From positions 372,001 to 436,000 of the forward strand of contig NZ_SPPK01000003.1 in assembly GCF_004569505.1 (NCBI RefSeq): DNA of 64,000 nt, given 5' to 3'. Under the pieces are notes generated by a model. That model did no database searches. It had not been told where the DNA came from and was given only the letters and a program-made list of their open reading frames with translations. A program made the translations under genes and the position numbers. The DNA is from Dysgonomonas mossii. GTDB taxonomy: Bacteria > Bacteroidota > Bacteroidia > Bacteroidales > Dysgonomonadaceae. Of the stretch, positions 26,684 through 34,440 are shown in pieces. Each line of letters starts with the position of its first letter. Positions within the stretch are counted from its first letter, which is position 1.

Positions 26684-26746
26684 CGAGAATAGAACGGTTA
26701 AGGGTACAAAAGAAAGCCTGATAGAGAAATCTGTCAGGCTTTACTA
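26684..26746. repeat. Repeat with terminator hairpin (copy A)
   Basis: About 60 bp here closely match 29093-29157. Both contain AGAACnGTTAAGGGT followed by the same hairpin, CCTGA and TCAGG separated by TAGAGAAATCTG. Here the stem extends to AAGCCTGA/TCAGGCTT. Confidence 0.65.
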
Positions 26747-26783
26747 TTTTAATGCAAATAGTTATTGATAATATTTTTATATA

Positions 26784-26812
26784 AAAGAAAGAAGCGCACG
26801 CTGGTGCGCTTC
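26784..26812 (-). terminator. Terminator of the TIR-like gene
   Basis: A perfect 9-bp stem, GAAGCGCAC (26791-26799) with GTGCGCTTC (26804-26812), is followed on the minus strand by TTTCTTTTAT. It is 40 bp past the stop of the TIR-like gene. Confidence 0.8.
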
Positions 26813-26851
26813 AATTATACCAGTGTATTAAGCTTTTATTGTTAATATATT

Positions 26852-28015
26852 TTATTTCATTTCAAAATTATTGAAAGTATCTACAATAAACTCACCATTA
26901 GTTTTATCTAACCATAAATTTACATTTTCAATAAATGATTCAAGAACATTAATATATACCTCTAAATGTTTATCATCTGAAATTTGAAAATTAACTAATG
27001 CATTTTGCAACCTGTTTTTTTGAATTATATCACCAAAATCAACAACCCTATATTTGTCATCTTCTATGCATTCTCCTAAAATCAACCTGTTTGGCAAATC
27101 TTTATTATTACTTCCAATTATTTTAAGTTTTCTATTTACAATAACATTTGAAATGATAAACATACTTGGATATGTACGCTCTTGCATAATTTTATTATAC
27201 CACGCCAACCAATCAAGTAACTTTAGTATTATAACAATTATTTCACGTTTATAATGCGGCGATGATATAGTGTTCTCATATATTTTTCGTAATGATTTAT
27301 AATTCTCTTCAAAAGTTTTAAATATATGAAATCCTAGAATTGGTTTATTTTTTAAAATATTAAATAACTCATTCCTTTTCAAATTTAAAAGTTTGCCTGT
27401 ATGGATAAGTAAATTTGGTTTATCCTGAATGCCAAATAGAACTTTTGATAGATGATTTATTATCGTTAAGATTTCGGTATCTACATTTTTCTTTAAAAAA
27501 TCTTCCATTTCGTCAAAAAGAAGACCTCTATCTTGTAGACTTGTTATTGTTTTTATTATAGCATTAGCTATACCATTTTTTGCTTCTGATTTTGTTTTAT
27601 TATTAAGAGTATAAGCGATAGGTCTTCTATGTTTTAAGTCAAATGGTAATTCATCAAAACTTCCATAGTCTAAATTATAAATACATATAATTCTTTCCCA
27701 ACCTAATGCTTTTGATGCATACCCTAATTCAAAAAGTACATTCGGATTAGGGGTTTTCCTTAATTTTGAGTCTGAGTTTATAATAGAAATATCAGCTATA
27801 AAGATTTTCGCGTTTTCAATTTTAGACAGAATGGTATTAACTATTTCAGGGTTTCCAGGTTCATTAAAAGTATCTTTATCTAAAGTTAATTCAAGGTTAA
27901 AAGGTATAAATTTGGCAACATCGTTTATTGATTTTTTTATACAATCTTCAATGAATCCACGATTTGTATTATTCGGTAAATCAGATTGCCATGAATAAAA
28001 TATGGTTCTTTTCAT
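26852..28015 (-). CDS. TIR-like nucleotide-binding domain protein
   Basis: From ATG 28015 (387 residues) the protein starts MKRTIFYSWQSD, the usual start of this family; longer starts at 28018 and 28057 are less likely. Residues 1-150 form a TIR-like or deoxyribosyltransferase-like domain: FYSWQSD, TLDKDTFNEPGNPEIV, IENAKIFIADIS, NPNVLFELGYASKALG, LPFDLKHRRPI. The C-terminal 230 residues are helical and unrecognised. Proteins with this N-terminal domain are frequent in defence islands and are thought to act on nucleotides such as NAD. It has its own terminator and is bounded by copies of a diverged repeat. Confidence 0.7.
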   Translation of the reverse strand: MKRTIFYSWQSDLPNNTNRGFIEDCIKKSINDVAKFIPFNLELTLDKDTFNEPGNPEIVNTILSKIENAKIFIADISIINSDSKLRKTPNPNVLFELGYASKALGWERIICIYNLDYGSFDELPFDLKHRRPIAYTLNNKTKSEAKNGIANAIIKTITSLQDRGLLFDEMEDFLKKNVDTEILTIINHLSKVLFGIQDKPNLLIHTGKLLNLKRNELFNILKNKPILGFHIFKTFEENYKSLRKIYENTISSPHYKREIIVIILKLLDWLAWYNKIMQERTYPSMFIISNVIVNRKLKIIGSNNKDLPNRLILGECIEDDKYRVVDFGDIIQKNRLQNALVNFQISDDKHLEVYINVLESFIENVNLWLDKTNGEFIVDTFNNFEMK

Positions 28016-28090
28016 CATTTTATATGTATACCCCAAATCTATAAAACTTATATTCAAATATAAACTTATAAGGATAATTATATAGTATCT

Positions 28091-28165
28091 ACGGCTTCGC
28101 TACCACCCCCTTAACTCATAAATCAATCCTAAATCTTCAATAAATTGAATCTCTGTGTTTTTCAT
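28091..28165 (-). pseudogene. Remnant of the 5' end of the 26195-type gene
   Basis: Starting at ATG 28165 the frame reads MKNTEIQFIEDLGLIYELRGW and then a TAG. Twelve of 15 residues and 36 of 45 bases match the segment upstream of 26647, and several differences are synonymous. This looks like a relic of a second copy, or the separated 5' end of the same gene. Confidence 0.5.
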
Positions 28166-28186
28166 TTTTGTGAGCCTATCAGAACT

Positions 28187-28594
28187 TCACCCCTTCCTCT
28201 CCTTCAACACCTCATGCAATAAAGAAATAGCCTCTTCTTTATCCTTCAACATTCTTTCGTATAAAGCTATTTTCTCATCATAAAGCTCTACAATCTTTTC
28301 TATAGGATTAAAAGTATAATGGTTAACAGCAGAACTGTCATGAAAGGTGCTTGATATAATATTTATTGCTGTTCCTTGTTCTAATTCGGTAATAGCTTCA
28401 ATAGGAATATCTAAAACCTTAGCAATCTTTTCTAAAATATCCTGTTCGAGCTTATCCTTTTTCTCATAGCTCGAAAGAGTAGCTTGTGATACTCCTATTT
28501 GCTCTGCCAGAACATCTTGATTGATATTTCGCCATTCTCTCCAACGGCGGACGTTTGGACCATGATTGCTCTTCTTTATGCTTGTTTCTTCCAT
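28187..28594 (-). CDS. XRE-family transcriptional regulator
   Basis: The 135-residue protein has a lambda-repressor-type helix-turn-helix (about residues 12-68: VRRWREWRNINQDVLAEQIG, VSQATLSSYEKKDKLEQDIL, EKIAKVLDIPIEAI). A C-terminal coiled coil (EKIVELYDEKIALYERMLKDKEEA) probably serves dimerisation. This layout is common in Bacteroidetes regulators of mobile or defence genes. It is divergent from the small gene at 28720, and TATTTGTG repeats in the shared intergenic region are candidate operators. Confidence 0.85.
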   Translation of the reverse strand: MEETSIKKSNHGPNVRRWREWRNINQDVLAEQIGVSQATLSSYEKKDKLEQDILEKIAKVLDIPIEAITELEQGTAINIISSTFHDSSAVNHYTFNPIEKIVELYDEKIALYERMLKDKEEAISLLHEVLKERKG

Positions 28595-28601
28595 GTCTTT
28601 C

Positions 28602-28705
28602 TATTTGTGAATTTGTTTATATGCAAAAATAAGCATTTAGAGCAAATAATAATTTATTTGTGAGGATAATATTTTAACAGTTAGGATATTAATATATTAT
28701 TTGTG
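28602..28705. promoter_or_regulatory. Candidate operator region of the XRE regulator
   Basis: TATTTGTG occurs three times (28602-28609, 28655-28662, 28698-28705). The middle one forms part of the inverted repeat CAAATAA-TAAT-TTATTTG (28643-28660). The cluster fills the interval between divergent genes. Confidence 0.4.
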
Positions 28706-28719
28706 TTTCTGATATCTTA

Positions 28720-29070
28720 TTGTCTCAATTGATAGGATATAAGAGGCTGTGCCATTTACTTTGCAATTGTGAATTATACAAACTCAAATATAGCAACCCT
28801 TACAAAAGCGCAGTAAGCCTAATGCAAACATTTATGGAAAAATTAGAAAGAGGGGATATAAATCTGGAACCGATATATACATTCTTTAAAGAAGATATTT
28901 CACCTAAAGACTTTGCTAAACTATTGGATGAATTTTTATATAACTATGTCATTCTATTCATACAGTCTCAATCTGATGCTATAATTAGCACGCATAAAGA
29001 TACTCTTGAATTTATCCACTATCTAAAAACCTTACGGGATATTGCTCCTTTGTGTGATAAAAGGCAATAA
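28720..29070 (+). CDS. Small hypothetical protein
   Basis: The longest reading uses a TTG start and gives 116 residues. The mostly helical sequence includes YKRLCHLLCNCELYKLKY, FMEKLERGDINLEPIYTFFK and FIHYLKTLRDIAPLCDKRQ. I recognise no family. It is the only supported plus-strand gene of this island and is followed by a good terminator. The start is uncertain, as no ATG precedes the conserved-looking part. Confidence 0.4.
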   Translation: MSQLIGYKRLCHLLCNCELYKLKYSNPYKSAVSLMQTFMEKLERGDINLEPIYTFFKEDISPKDFAKLLDEFLYNYVILFIQSQSDAIISTHKDTLEFIHYLKTLRDIAPLCDKRQ

Positions 29071-29092
29071 AGTGATCAAATTCCAAAATACA

Positions 29093-29157
29093 GGTTTGAG
29101 AGTAGAACTGTTAAGGGTGCACAGCAATCCTGATAGAGAAATCTGTCAGGATTTTGT
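29093..29157. repeat. Repeat with terminator hairpin (copy D)
   Basis: Matches 26684-26746 closely. The hairpin AATCCTGA/TCAGGATT (about 29130-29153) terminates the 28720 gene on the plus strand and overlaps the last codons of the GNAT gene on the minus strand. Confidence 0.65.
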
Positions 29158-29598
29158 CATTTCATTCTTTAGATAAACCATGTCTGTCAGTTGCTTGCCA
29201 TTTTCAAATATTTCATGGTTGTAATTGTCTATGAAAAAGTTTTTTACGGTGTGTGAATATACAAAGCCAAATTTTTTGTAAAATGACAATATAGTAGGAT
29301 CGTCGCCTGTGCCAACCAATAATATGTCACATTTATCTTTATAGTTTTCAATTATATATCTCATCATTAAACTCCCGTATCCTTTCCCCTGTTCTTTTTG
29401 GTAAGTTGCAATATTTTTGATTTCGAAAGTTTTCTCGTCTTCTTGGGTAACGGCACAAACGGTTTTTAGATCAGTGTCGTATAACGCAAATAGTTCTCCT
29501 CTTTCTAAATATCTGTAGATCATGCTTTCCTGTTCATCGCCCAATAGCAGCAGATTCATAAACCGGTCTTTATCCTCTGTTATTTTTTTTATTTTCAT
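29146..29598 (-). CDS. GNAT-family N-acetyltransferase
   Basis: The 150-residue protein carries the acetyl-CoA binding signature IATYQKEQGKGYGSLMMRYI (Q/R-x-x-G-x-G/A motif) and the C-terminal ILSFYKKFGFVYSHTVKNFF block. Members acetylate amines on small molecules or proteins. The substrate is unknown. The gene ends inside a repeat-borne hairpin and is preceded by a further partial copy of that repeat, so it looks like one unit of the mosaic island. Confidence 0.88.
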   Translation of the reverse strand: MKIKKITEDKDRFMNLLLLGDEQESMIYRYLERGELFALYDTDLKTVCAVTQEDEKTFEIKNIATYQKEQGKGYGSLMMRYIIENYKDKCDILLVGTGDDPTILSFYKKFGFVYSHTVKNFFIDNYNHEIFENGKQLTDMVYLKNEMTKS

Positions 29599-29639
29599 TT
29601 TAGCAGCATGTTGATATTAATAACAAGGCAATATTAATA

Positions 29640-29685
29640 AATAAGGTTTAAAACGTCAAGAAATCGGTTTGAGAAAAGAATGGCT
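29640..29685. repeat. Diverged repeat copy C
   Basis: On the minus strand CTTTTCTCAAACCGATTTCT and the following bases match the sequence upstream of 26647 at roughly 34 of 42 positions. It lacks the terminator part and lies just after the stop of the HTH gene at 29688. Confidence 0.5.
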
Positions 29686-29687
29686 GT

Positions 29688-30083
29688 CTACTCGCTTACT
29701 TCTTCTCCGAACAGTTTTTTCCACTTGGCGACAGTATTGCGACTAAGTTTGTATTTTGTGGCTAGTTCTTTGTTATTTAGCATGTTCTCTTTCTGATCTT
29801 GGAGTATTTGCTTTATACTTTTTTGGTCGTAAGCGCGGTGACGTTGTCCCAAAAGTATTTCTTTGCGCCCTTGTTTATTTGAGAATAAAATCATATTAAC
29901 CCGTATTACGTCTAAAGCAGTCCAATTCCTTTTATTTAAGTAATTGATGCAATTCGCCTCTCTATCGGGATATTTATCACGAATCATGTCGGCATATATC
30001 TTATGGTATAAGGGTCTATTCTCTTTGTTTTTCAAATTTTGTTTTTTCTTCCTCTCCATTCGGTTTGTTTGTGTTATTTCCAT
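29688..30083 (-). CDS. Helix-turn-helix protein, second of a pair (transposase-like)
   Basis: The 131-residue protein has a very basic N-terminus, then LYHKIYADMIRDKYPDREANC and a C-terminal helix-turn-helix (MLNNKELATKYKLSRNTVAKWKKLFG). Paired small proteins of this kind are widespread in Bacteroidetes and are often labelled transposases, although no catalytic domain is visible. It overlaps the upstream partner by 68 bp in another frame. Function unknown; DNA binding is likely. Confidence 0.6.
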   Translation of the reverse strand: MEITQTNRMERKKKQNLKNKENRPLYHKIYADMIRDKYPDREANCINYLNKRNWTALDVIRVNMILFSNKQGRKEILLGQRHRAYDQKSIKQILQDQKENMLNNKELATKYKLSRNTVAKWKKLFGEEVSE

Positions 30084-30504
30084 ATTTTCTCATCCAGCGG
30101 TTAATTGTTGTTGAAGGAATATTGTATTCTTGCTGTACGTCACGTTTGTTTTTGCGCCCACTTTCTATTAGTTCTAGTAGGTACATAATTACTTCGTGAG
30201 TATAGATGTTCTTTTTAAATACTGGTAGAGATGTGTTCTTTTCCCTATTTGTTTTATTGATATCCTGCGGAGCATAAAGAATAAGATGTTGACTATAGAT
30301 TCGAAAAAAATCATATTCCAGCAATTTACTCCAATGCAATAAGAGTTCACTCTCTAAAGACTTTCGATCAAACATATCTTTAATGTCTTCCTCTGATACT
30401 TTCAGGAAATTACATGCCCGGTCAATATCCACATTGCATTCCGACATGCGTTTTTGAATTAACTTTCCGATATGAATATTTCTAAAATTGTTAAGGTTTG
30501 GCAT
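30016..30504 (-). CDS. Helix-turn-helix protein, first of a pair (transposase-like)
   Basis: From ATG 30504 (162 residues; a TTG at 30522 would add 6) the sequence follows the family pattern NFRNIHIGKLIQKRM, NFLKVSEEDIKDMF, KSLESELLLHWSKLLEYDFF, RIYSQHLILYAP. A C-terminal HTH (VQQEYNIPSTTINRWMRKYG) follows. This is a familiar Bacteroidetes family found with the second HTH gene downstream. No endonuclease residues are apparent, so a regulatory or targeting role is as likely as transposition. Confidence 0.65.
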   Translation of the reverse strand: MPNLNNFRNIHIGKLIQKRMSECNVDIDRACNFLKVSEEDIKDMFDRKSLESELLLHWSKLLEYDFFRIYSQHLILYAPQDINKTNREKNTSLPVFKKNIYTHEVIMYLLELIESGRKNKRDVQQEYNIPSTTINRWMRKYGNNTNKPNGEEEKTKFEKQRE

Positions 30505-30578
30505 ATAATCTTCTTTCGACAATAAAATGTTTAATATAAATTTTACCCGTTTATTTATTCCTAACCGGTTTTTATTAA

Positions 30579-30604
30579 AAAGGGAGATACAGAGATCTCC
30601 CTTT
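30579..30604 (-). terminator. Terminator of the large secreted protein gene
   Basis: GGGAGAT (30582-30588) pairs with ATCTCCC (30595-30601). On the minus strand the stem is followed by TTTTTAATAAAAA. It lies between the 30736 gene and the HTH pair. Confidence 0.7.
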
Positions 30605-30735
30605 CCTACGCATAGCTTTGTTAATCAGGCCTTTTTAGGAAAGCCTGCCTAAGATTGAAAAGTCCCAAAAGCTCTAGAGATTACTATCTTTAATTTAATA
30701 ACTAGTTAAGCCAATCCCCTTGAGTTATCTTTTAT

Positions 30736-32643
30736 TTAGTGAGGATTAATTCCTCCTTCTGTTGCAACCTTTTTGATTAGGTAGGCGACAGAGTTTAACT
30801 CTAAAAAAGAGTTTGCATTAGTACCCCAAGGTGGGGTGGCTCCTCCATTTTGTGTGCCATATTGTTGTATAAAATAGAATGGCACTCCGTCAGAAGTGTA
30901 TCTTGCCGGATACCATATGTCTCCCGCTGTAGTGGTACTGCTCGTAGCAACACAGTCTCCGAAATAGATGAAGTTTTTTACATCATTCATCCAAACAATG
31001 GATGTCGTTGGACTTTGTTTCATTTTAGACCAGGTGTTTGATGCCGGACATATTTGCACAGAGCCATCTGGCAATGATGACATAACAATAGAGTTCGATG
31101 AACTGGAATCTTCAACCCAATATAATCCGGCAGTGTTTCCGAATGGACCATTGATAACTTTATTATCAGTATAGTTGTTAACCTGATATCCATCAGCATT
31201 AGAATATGTTCCTGATATTTGATTCTGTGCCGGGCTTATCCCAAATATCCCATTCATTAATACATTTACGGCTGAAGCTGTATTATCGGAAGAGCCATAG
31301 ATTATAGCTCCACCTCGGTTGATGTAGCTAGCTAAAGCTTTAGAAATATTATCATTAGGTGAAGCTCCATAAGCAAAGTATAATACTATATCAGGATACT
31401 GACCGTTATATCCATTATTCAGCATTGTTGCTGCATCATTGACATTGGTTGTTACCCATAAACTCGAAAATTCTTTTATTTTAACGATCCCGTCCGGGCC
31501 AAACGACTTGTTTGAGTTAGTTAATGCAGCTAATCTTAGGGATGTATTCCAACTATAGCCTCCACTCCCAATTATGGCATAGGTCATTTTAGGTAATGTC
31601 ACTGGTATAGTTACATTGCATGTTGCATTTCCAGAATTTGTATTTGCGGTCAAAGTTAGTGCGATGTCTTCATTTACAGTTGGTGTTCCTGTGCCATATA
31701 GCGTGACTGTATTTACACCAAGAGTTGTAAAGTCTCCGGATTGAGAGAACTTTATTCCTTTTGATTCATTTGTCTCAATGAGATAAGATCCTAATTTAGA
31801 GACATTAACTCTTATTGTAATCGTATTGGTCCCATCTAATTCTATCCCTTTCAGATATTTTCCTATTACGGTAGTAGAGCTGCATAGCAAGTCGTATCCT
31901 CCTATTTTAGATTGTACTTTAACTGTAGTCGAACAGATGTTGCTTTCATTGATCTTAATCGTAAAGTTATCATTCTGTGGGCTAACAGGCATGCCTTGTC
32001 CATCGAGATAAATTACATATTGTCCCTTTTCAAGGAATACACCACTTGCATAAAAAGAGTAACCATTTGAAGATCCATTGATAGAAGCACTTGCAGTCCA
32101 TGCCCCAGGCTTTTTTACATCTATAATTAGTTTTATTTTATTTTCGCTTGTTAATGCGGTACTCTCTACATAAGATCCCATTATTGATACATCGGGGCAT
32201 GAAATTTCAACAACAGCTTTTCCTAAAGCGTATTGGAAACAATTCCATTGCTCTCCATCCCACTGATTTAAACCTAAGCATAATTCTTTATCATCATTCT
32301 CTGTCAGGTTGTAAACGATCAAGCCCGTATGAGCCTTATCTAAAGCCTCCTTATTGGCTGCTCCGCTATAGGCAGTATTCGGTCCCGAAGCCGGATCATC
32401 CGGGTCTGCCAAGAACATGGGATAAAGAGCTTTTTTTTCTGATAAGGTTACTCGTGGTAAGGCTAAACCCCTATGTGCATTAGAGCTCGCATCGGTCACC
32501 GCATCTTTCTCTTTTAGTTGTAAGATAGATCCGGATATAGGCTCTTCACCCGAGCCGATTGAGACTTGCGCTTGTAGTGTAGATAAGGGCAAGAACAACA
32601 TTATAAAAACGAGAAATGTTGTTACTGATTTGTTTCGATTCAT
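30736..32643 (-). CDS. Large secreted protein with repeated beta domains and a GATase1-like C-terminus
   Basis: The 635-residue precursor has a signal peptide (VTTFLVFIMLFLPLSTLQAQ). Residues about 30-150 match a Bacteroidetes surface-protein head (SGSILQLKE, RGLALPRVTLSEKKALYPMF, HTGLIVYNLTE, LGLNQWDGEQW). Two repeats of about 90 residues follow, each with C-x-x-x-x-V-x-G-x-Y/K-x-x. From about residue 350, YAIIGSGGYSW, DIVLYFAYG and ALASYINRGGAIIYGSSDN suggest a glutamine-amidotransferase-like fold without an obvious catalytic triad. It stands alone with a terminator. It is probably surface-exposed; function unknown. Confidence 0.6.
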   Translation of the reverse strand: MNRNKSVTTFLVFIMLFLPLSTLQAQVSIGSGEEPISGSILQLKEKDAVTDASSNAHRGLALPRVTLSEKKALYPMFLADPDDPASGPNTAYSGAANKEALDKAHTGLIVYNLTENDDKELCLGLNQWDGEQWNCFQYALGKAVVEISCPDVSIMGSYVESTALTSENKIKLIIDVKKPGAWTASASINGSSNGYSFYASGVFLEKGQYVIYLDGQGMPVSPQNDNFTIKINESNICSTTVKVQSKIGGYDLLCSSTTVIGKYLKGIELDGTNTITIRVNVSKLGSYLIETNESKGIKFSQSGDFTTLGVNTVTLYGTGTPTVNEDIALTLTANTNSGNATCNVTIPVTLPKMTYAIIGSGGYSWNTSLRLAALTNSNKSFGPDGIVKIKEFSSLWVTTNVNDAATMLNNGYNGQYPDIVLYFAYGASPNDNISKALASYINRGGAIIYGSSDNTASAVNVLMNGIFGISPAQNQISGTYSNADGYQVNNYTDNKVINGPFGNTAGLYWVEDSSSSNSIVMSSLPDGSVQICPASNTWSKMKQSPTTSIVWMNDVKNFIYFGDCVATSSTTTAGDIWYPARYTSDGVPFYFIQQYGTQNGGATPPWGTNANSFLELNSVAYLIKKVATEGGINPH

Positions 32644-33050
32644 AAGTTCTCTTTTAGTTTATTTCTATTAATTTGTGCTACAATCATATTTTGTTTTGTA
32701 AAAAACAGGACAGCATAAATAATACCTCACGTAACGATAGTTACAAATGCAAAACTTATTTATAATTAGGGTGATAGAGTAATTCGTCTTGATGATATGT
32801 CTAGATATATGTGCTACGATATTTTTATCTTATATCTTTATATTACCTTCATGCTGTTTGTCTGTTCGGGAATTTTTGACAAAATTGAGAGATTTATTTT
32901 GTGTAAACAATAAGCTATATCGACATCGCTGTTAATAATGTATCTATTTTAGAGCTTGTTGATAAGGTTAGGGAGGATATTCGATGTATTGACGTGAAAA
33001 AAAAGTTGAATATACATTGAATTGCAGGTAAACTTATAGTTGTTAAATTT
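32644..33050. other. Intergenic region upstream of the secreted protein
   Basis: AT-rich, with one notable element: the inverted repeat GTAAC-GATA-GTTAC at 32731-32744, about 90 bp upstream of the secreted-protein start, a possible operator. I see no RNA gene or clear terminator. Confidence 0.35.
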
Positions 33051-34046
33051 TTAATCGTCAGAAGTTGTATCCTCTCCCAACATTATTTCGACTGCTTTTC
33101 TCTGTTCATTAAAATATTCTTTTCTTATTAGATCGGCACTTCCCGTTATAAGAATAGAATATCGTTTCATCGATTCAATCCAGATTTGATGAACTTCCAG
33201 TAGTTGGGAGTCGAAGCTCGTAATACCACCTATCCCATAAACTCTAAAATGAGCTATTTGACTATTGTCTGACTTGATTAAAGAACAAGAAGATTCTATA
33301 TTGATGCTCGAGATATAAACAGATATCTTTGATGATGTACCCAAACTGCCTTTCGCAGCTTTTGTTTCGAGATTGTTTATTAAGTCGAGGAGGTCTTTTT
33401 TTAGTAGTATGACTTCCGGTTTTGTTATCAATTTAAGCTTGGAGAAGAAAACTATATCCTTAATGTATGAAGTAAAAGTATTGCAGTCGAAGATGTATTC
33501 AGTATCAATAGTCTTACTCTCTTTTATAAATTCATGAACCAGGTTCGCAATTTCATCCGAAATTTTATACTCCGAAAAAGGCAGTTTATGTTCTATTGCT
33601 TTTGTTTGGTATAGCCATTTGTAAGATGCGACTTTCGCTAAAGTTTTATATTCCAGAAAAAGCTGAAAAGGGATCATGTTGGAGGCAATGATAAGTTTTG
33701 CATTTGTGGACTGCCGTGCTACTTTATGAAGTTCTATATATGATTCTGCAACTTTTTTGAGTGTATTTTCAAGGTTATCACTTATAATCATCTTTGTTTC
33801 AAAAGATGCATTTTTAGCGTCCTTTTTTTGATGATTGATAATGTCATCCAATGAAATGTTTAGGTCGTTAGATATTTTAATGAGTTCATCCATATTGAAC
33901 ATTACTTCTCCTCTCAATCTGCGATATACAGCTTCTCTTCCCAAGGAGAGCAAATTCATTAAGTAATATAAAATCTTGACATTGTCAGGAATTGCCAATT
34001 TTATTAATGTAACTAGTCTTTTTATAGCTTTATTGTTTTGTTGCAT
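33051..34046 (-). CDS. HTH regulator, paralogue of 34441-35421
   Basis: The 331-residue protein has an N-terminal helix-turn-helix-like region (about 20-65: MNLLSLGREAVYRRLRGEVM, FNMDELIKISNDLNISLDDI), then a helical and mixed C-terminal domain (SKISVYISSINIESSCSLI, FRVYGIGGITSFD, HQIWIESMKRYSILITGSADLIRKEYFNEQRK). Single or duplicated genes of this layout are common in Bacteroidales, and I know of no ligand. It is clearly homologous to the neighbouring gene over its whole length. No operon partner is evident. Confidence 0.6.
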   Translation of the reverse strand: MQQNNKAIKRLVTLIKLAIPDNVKILYYLMNLLSLGREAVYRRLRGEVMFNMDELIKISNDLNISLDDIINHQKKDAKNASFETKMIISDNLENTLKKVAESYIELHKVARQSTNAKLIIASNMIPFQLFLEYKTLAKVASYKWLYQTKAIEHKLPFSEYKISDEIANLVHEFIKESKTIDTEYIFDCNTFTSYIKDIVFFSKLKLITKPEVILLKKDLLDLINNLETKAAKGSLGTSSKISVYISSINIESSCSLIKSDNSQIAHFRVYGIGGITSFDSQLLEVHQIWIESMKRYSILITGSADLIRKEYFNEQRKAVEIMLGEDTTSDD

Positions 34047-34440
34047 ATATTATATTTTCTACTTCGTAGATATACTTTTTATAAAAGAAAAAGCTCTTTT
34101 ATGGACTTAATATTAGAGAGTTTATTGTTCAGCCCATGGCCTTGCATAAGTATATTTGTAGAGCCCTTAAGTCTAAACTTTTCTGTATTCGATATAACGA
34201 ATGAATATCGTTTGTCCTATTTTTTAGACAGTTATGGGTGAACAGTTTATATGATAAGATTGAAAAAACGAAGTGTAAAAGTGAAATATTAATCTGTATT
34301 AGACAATAGGCTGATTCGACAACAGTGTTTATTCTGTGTCTTTATTCGTGTTTTTCTATAAAGTGTGATAAGGTATGTCAGCACAAATTAAGGAAAAAGT
34401 TTAACCGTGCCTGTTATTGAAAATGCGGTATAGGAAATAG
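34047..34440. other. Gap between the paralogous regulators
   Basis: AT-rich sequence. I see no gene, RNA or convincing terminator. Confidence 0.3.
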
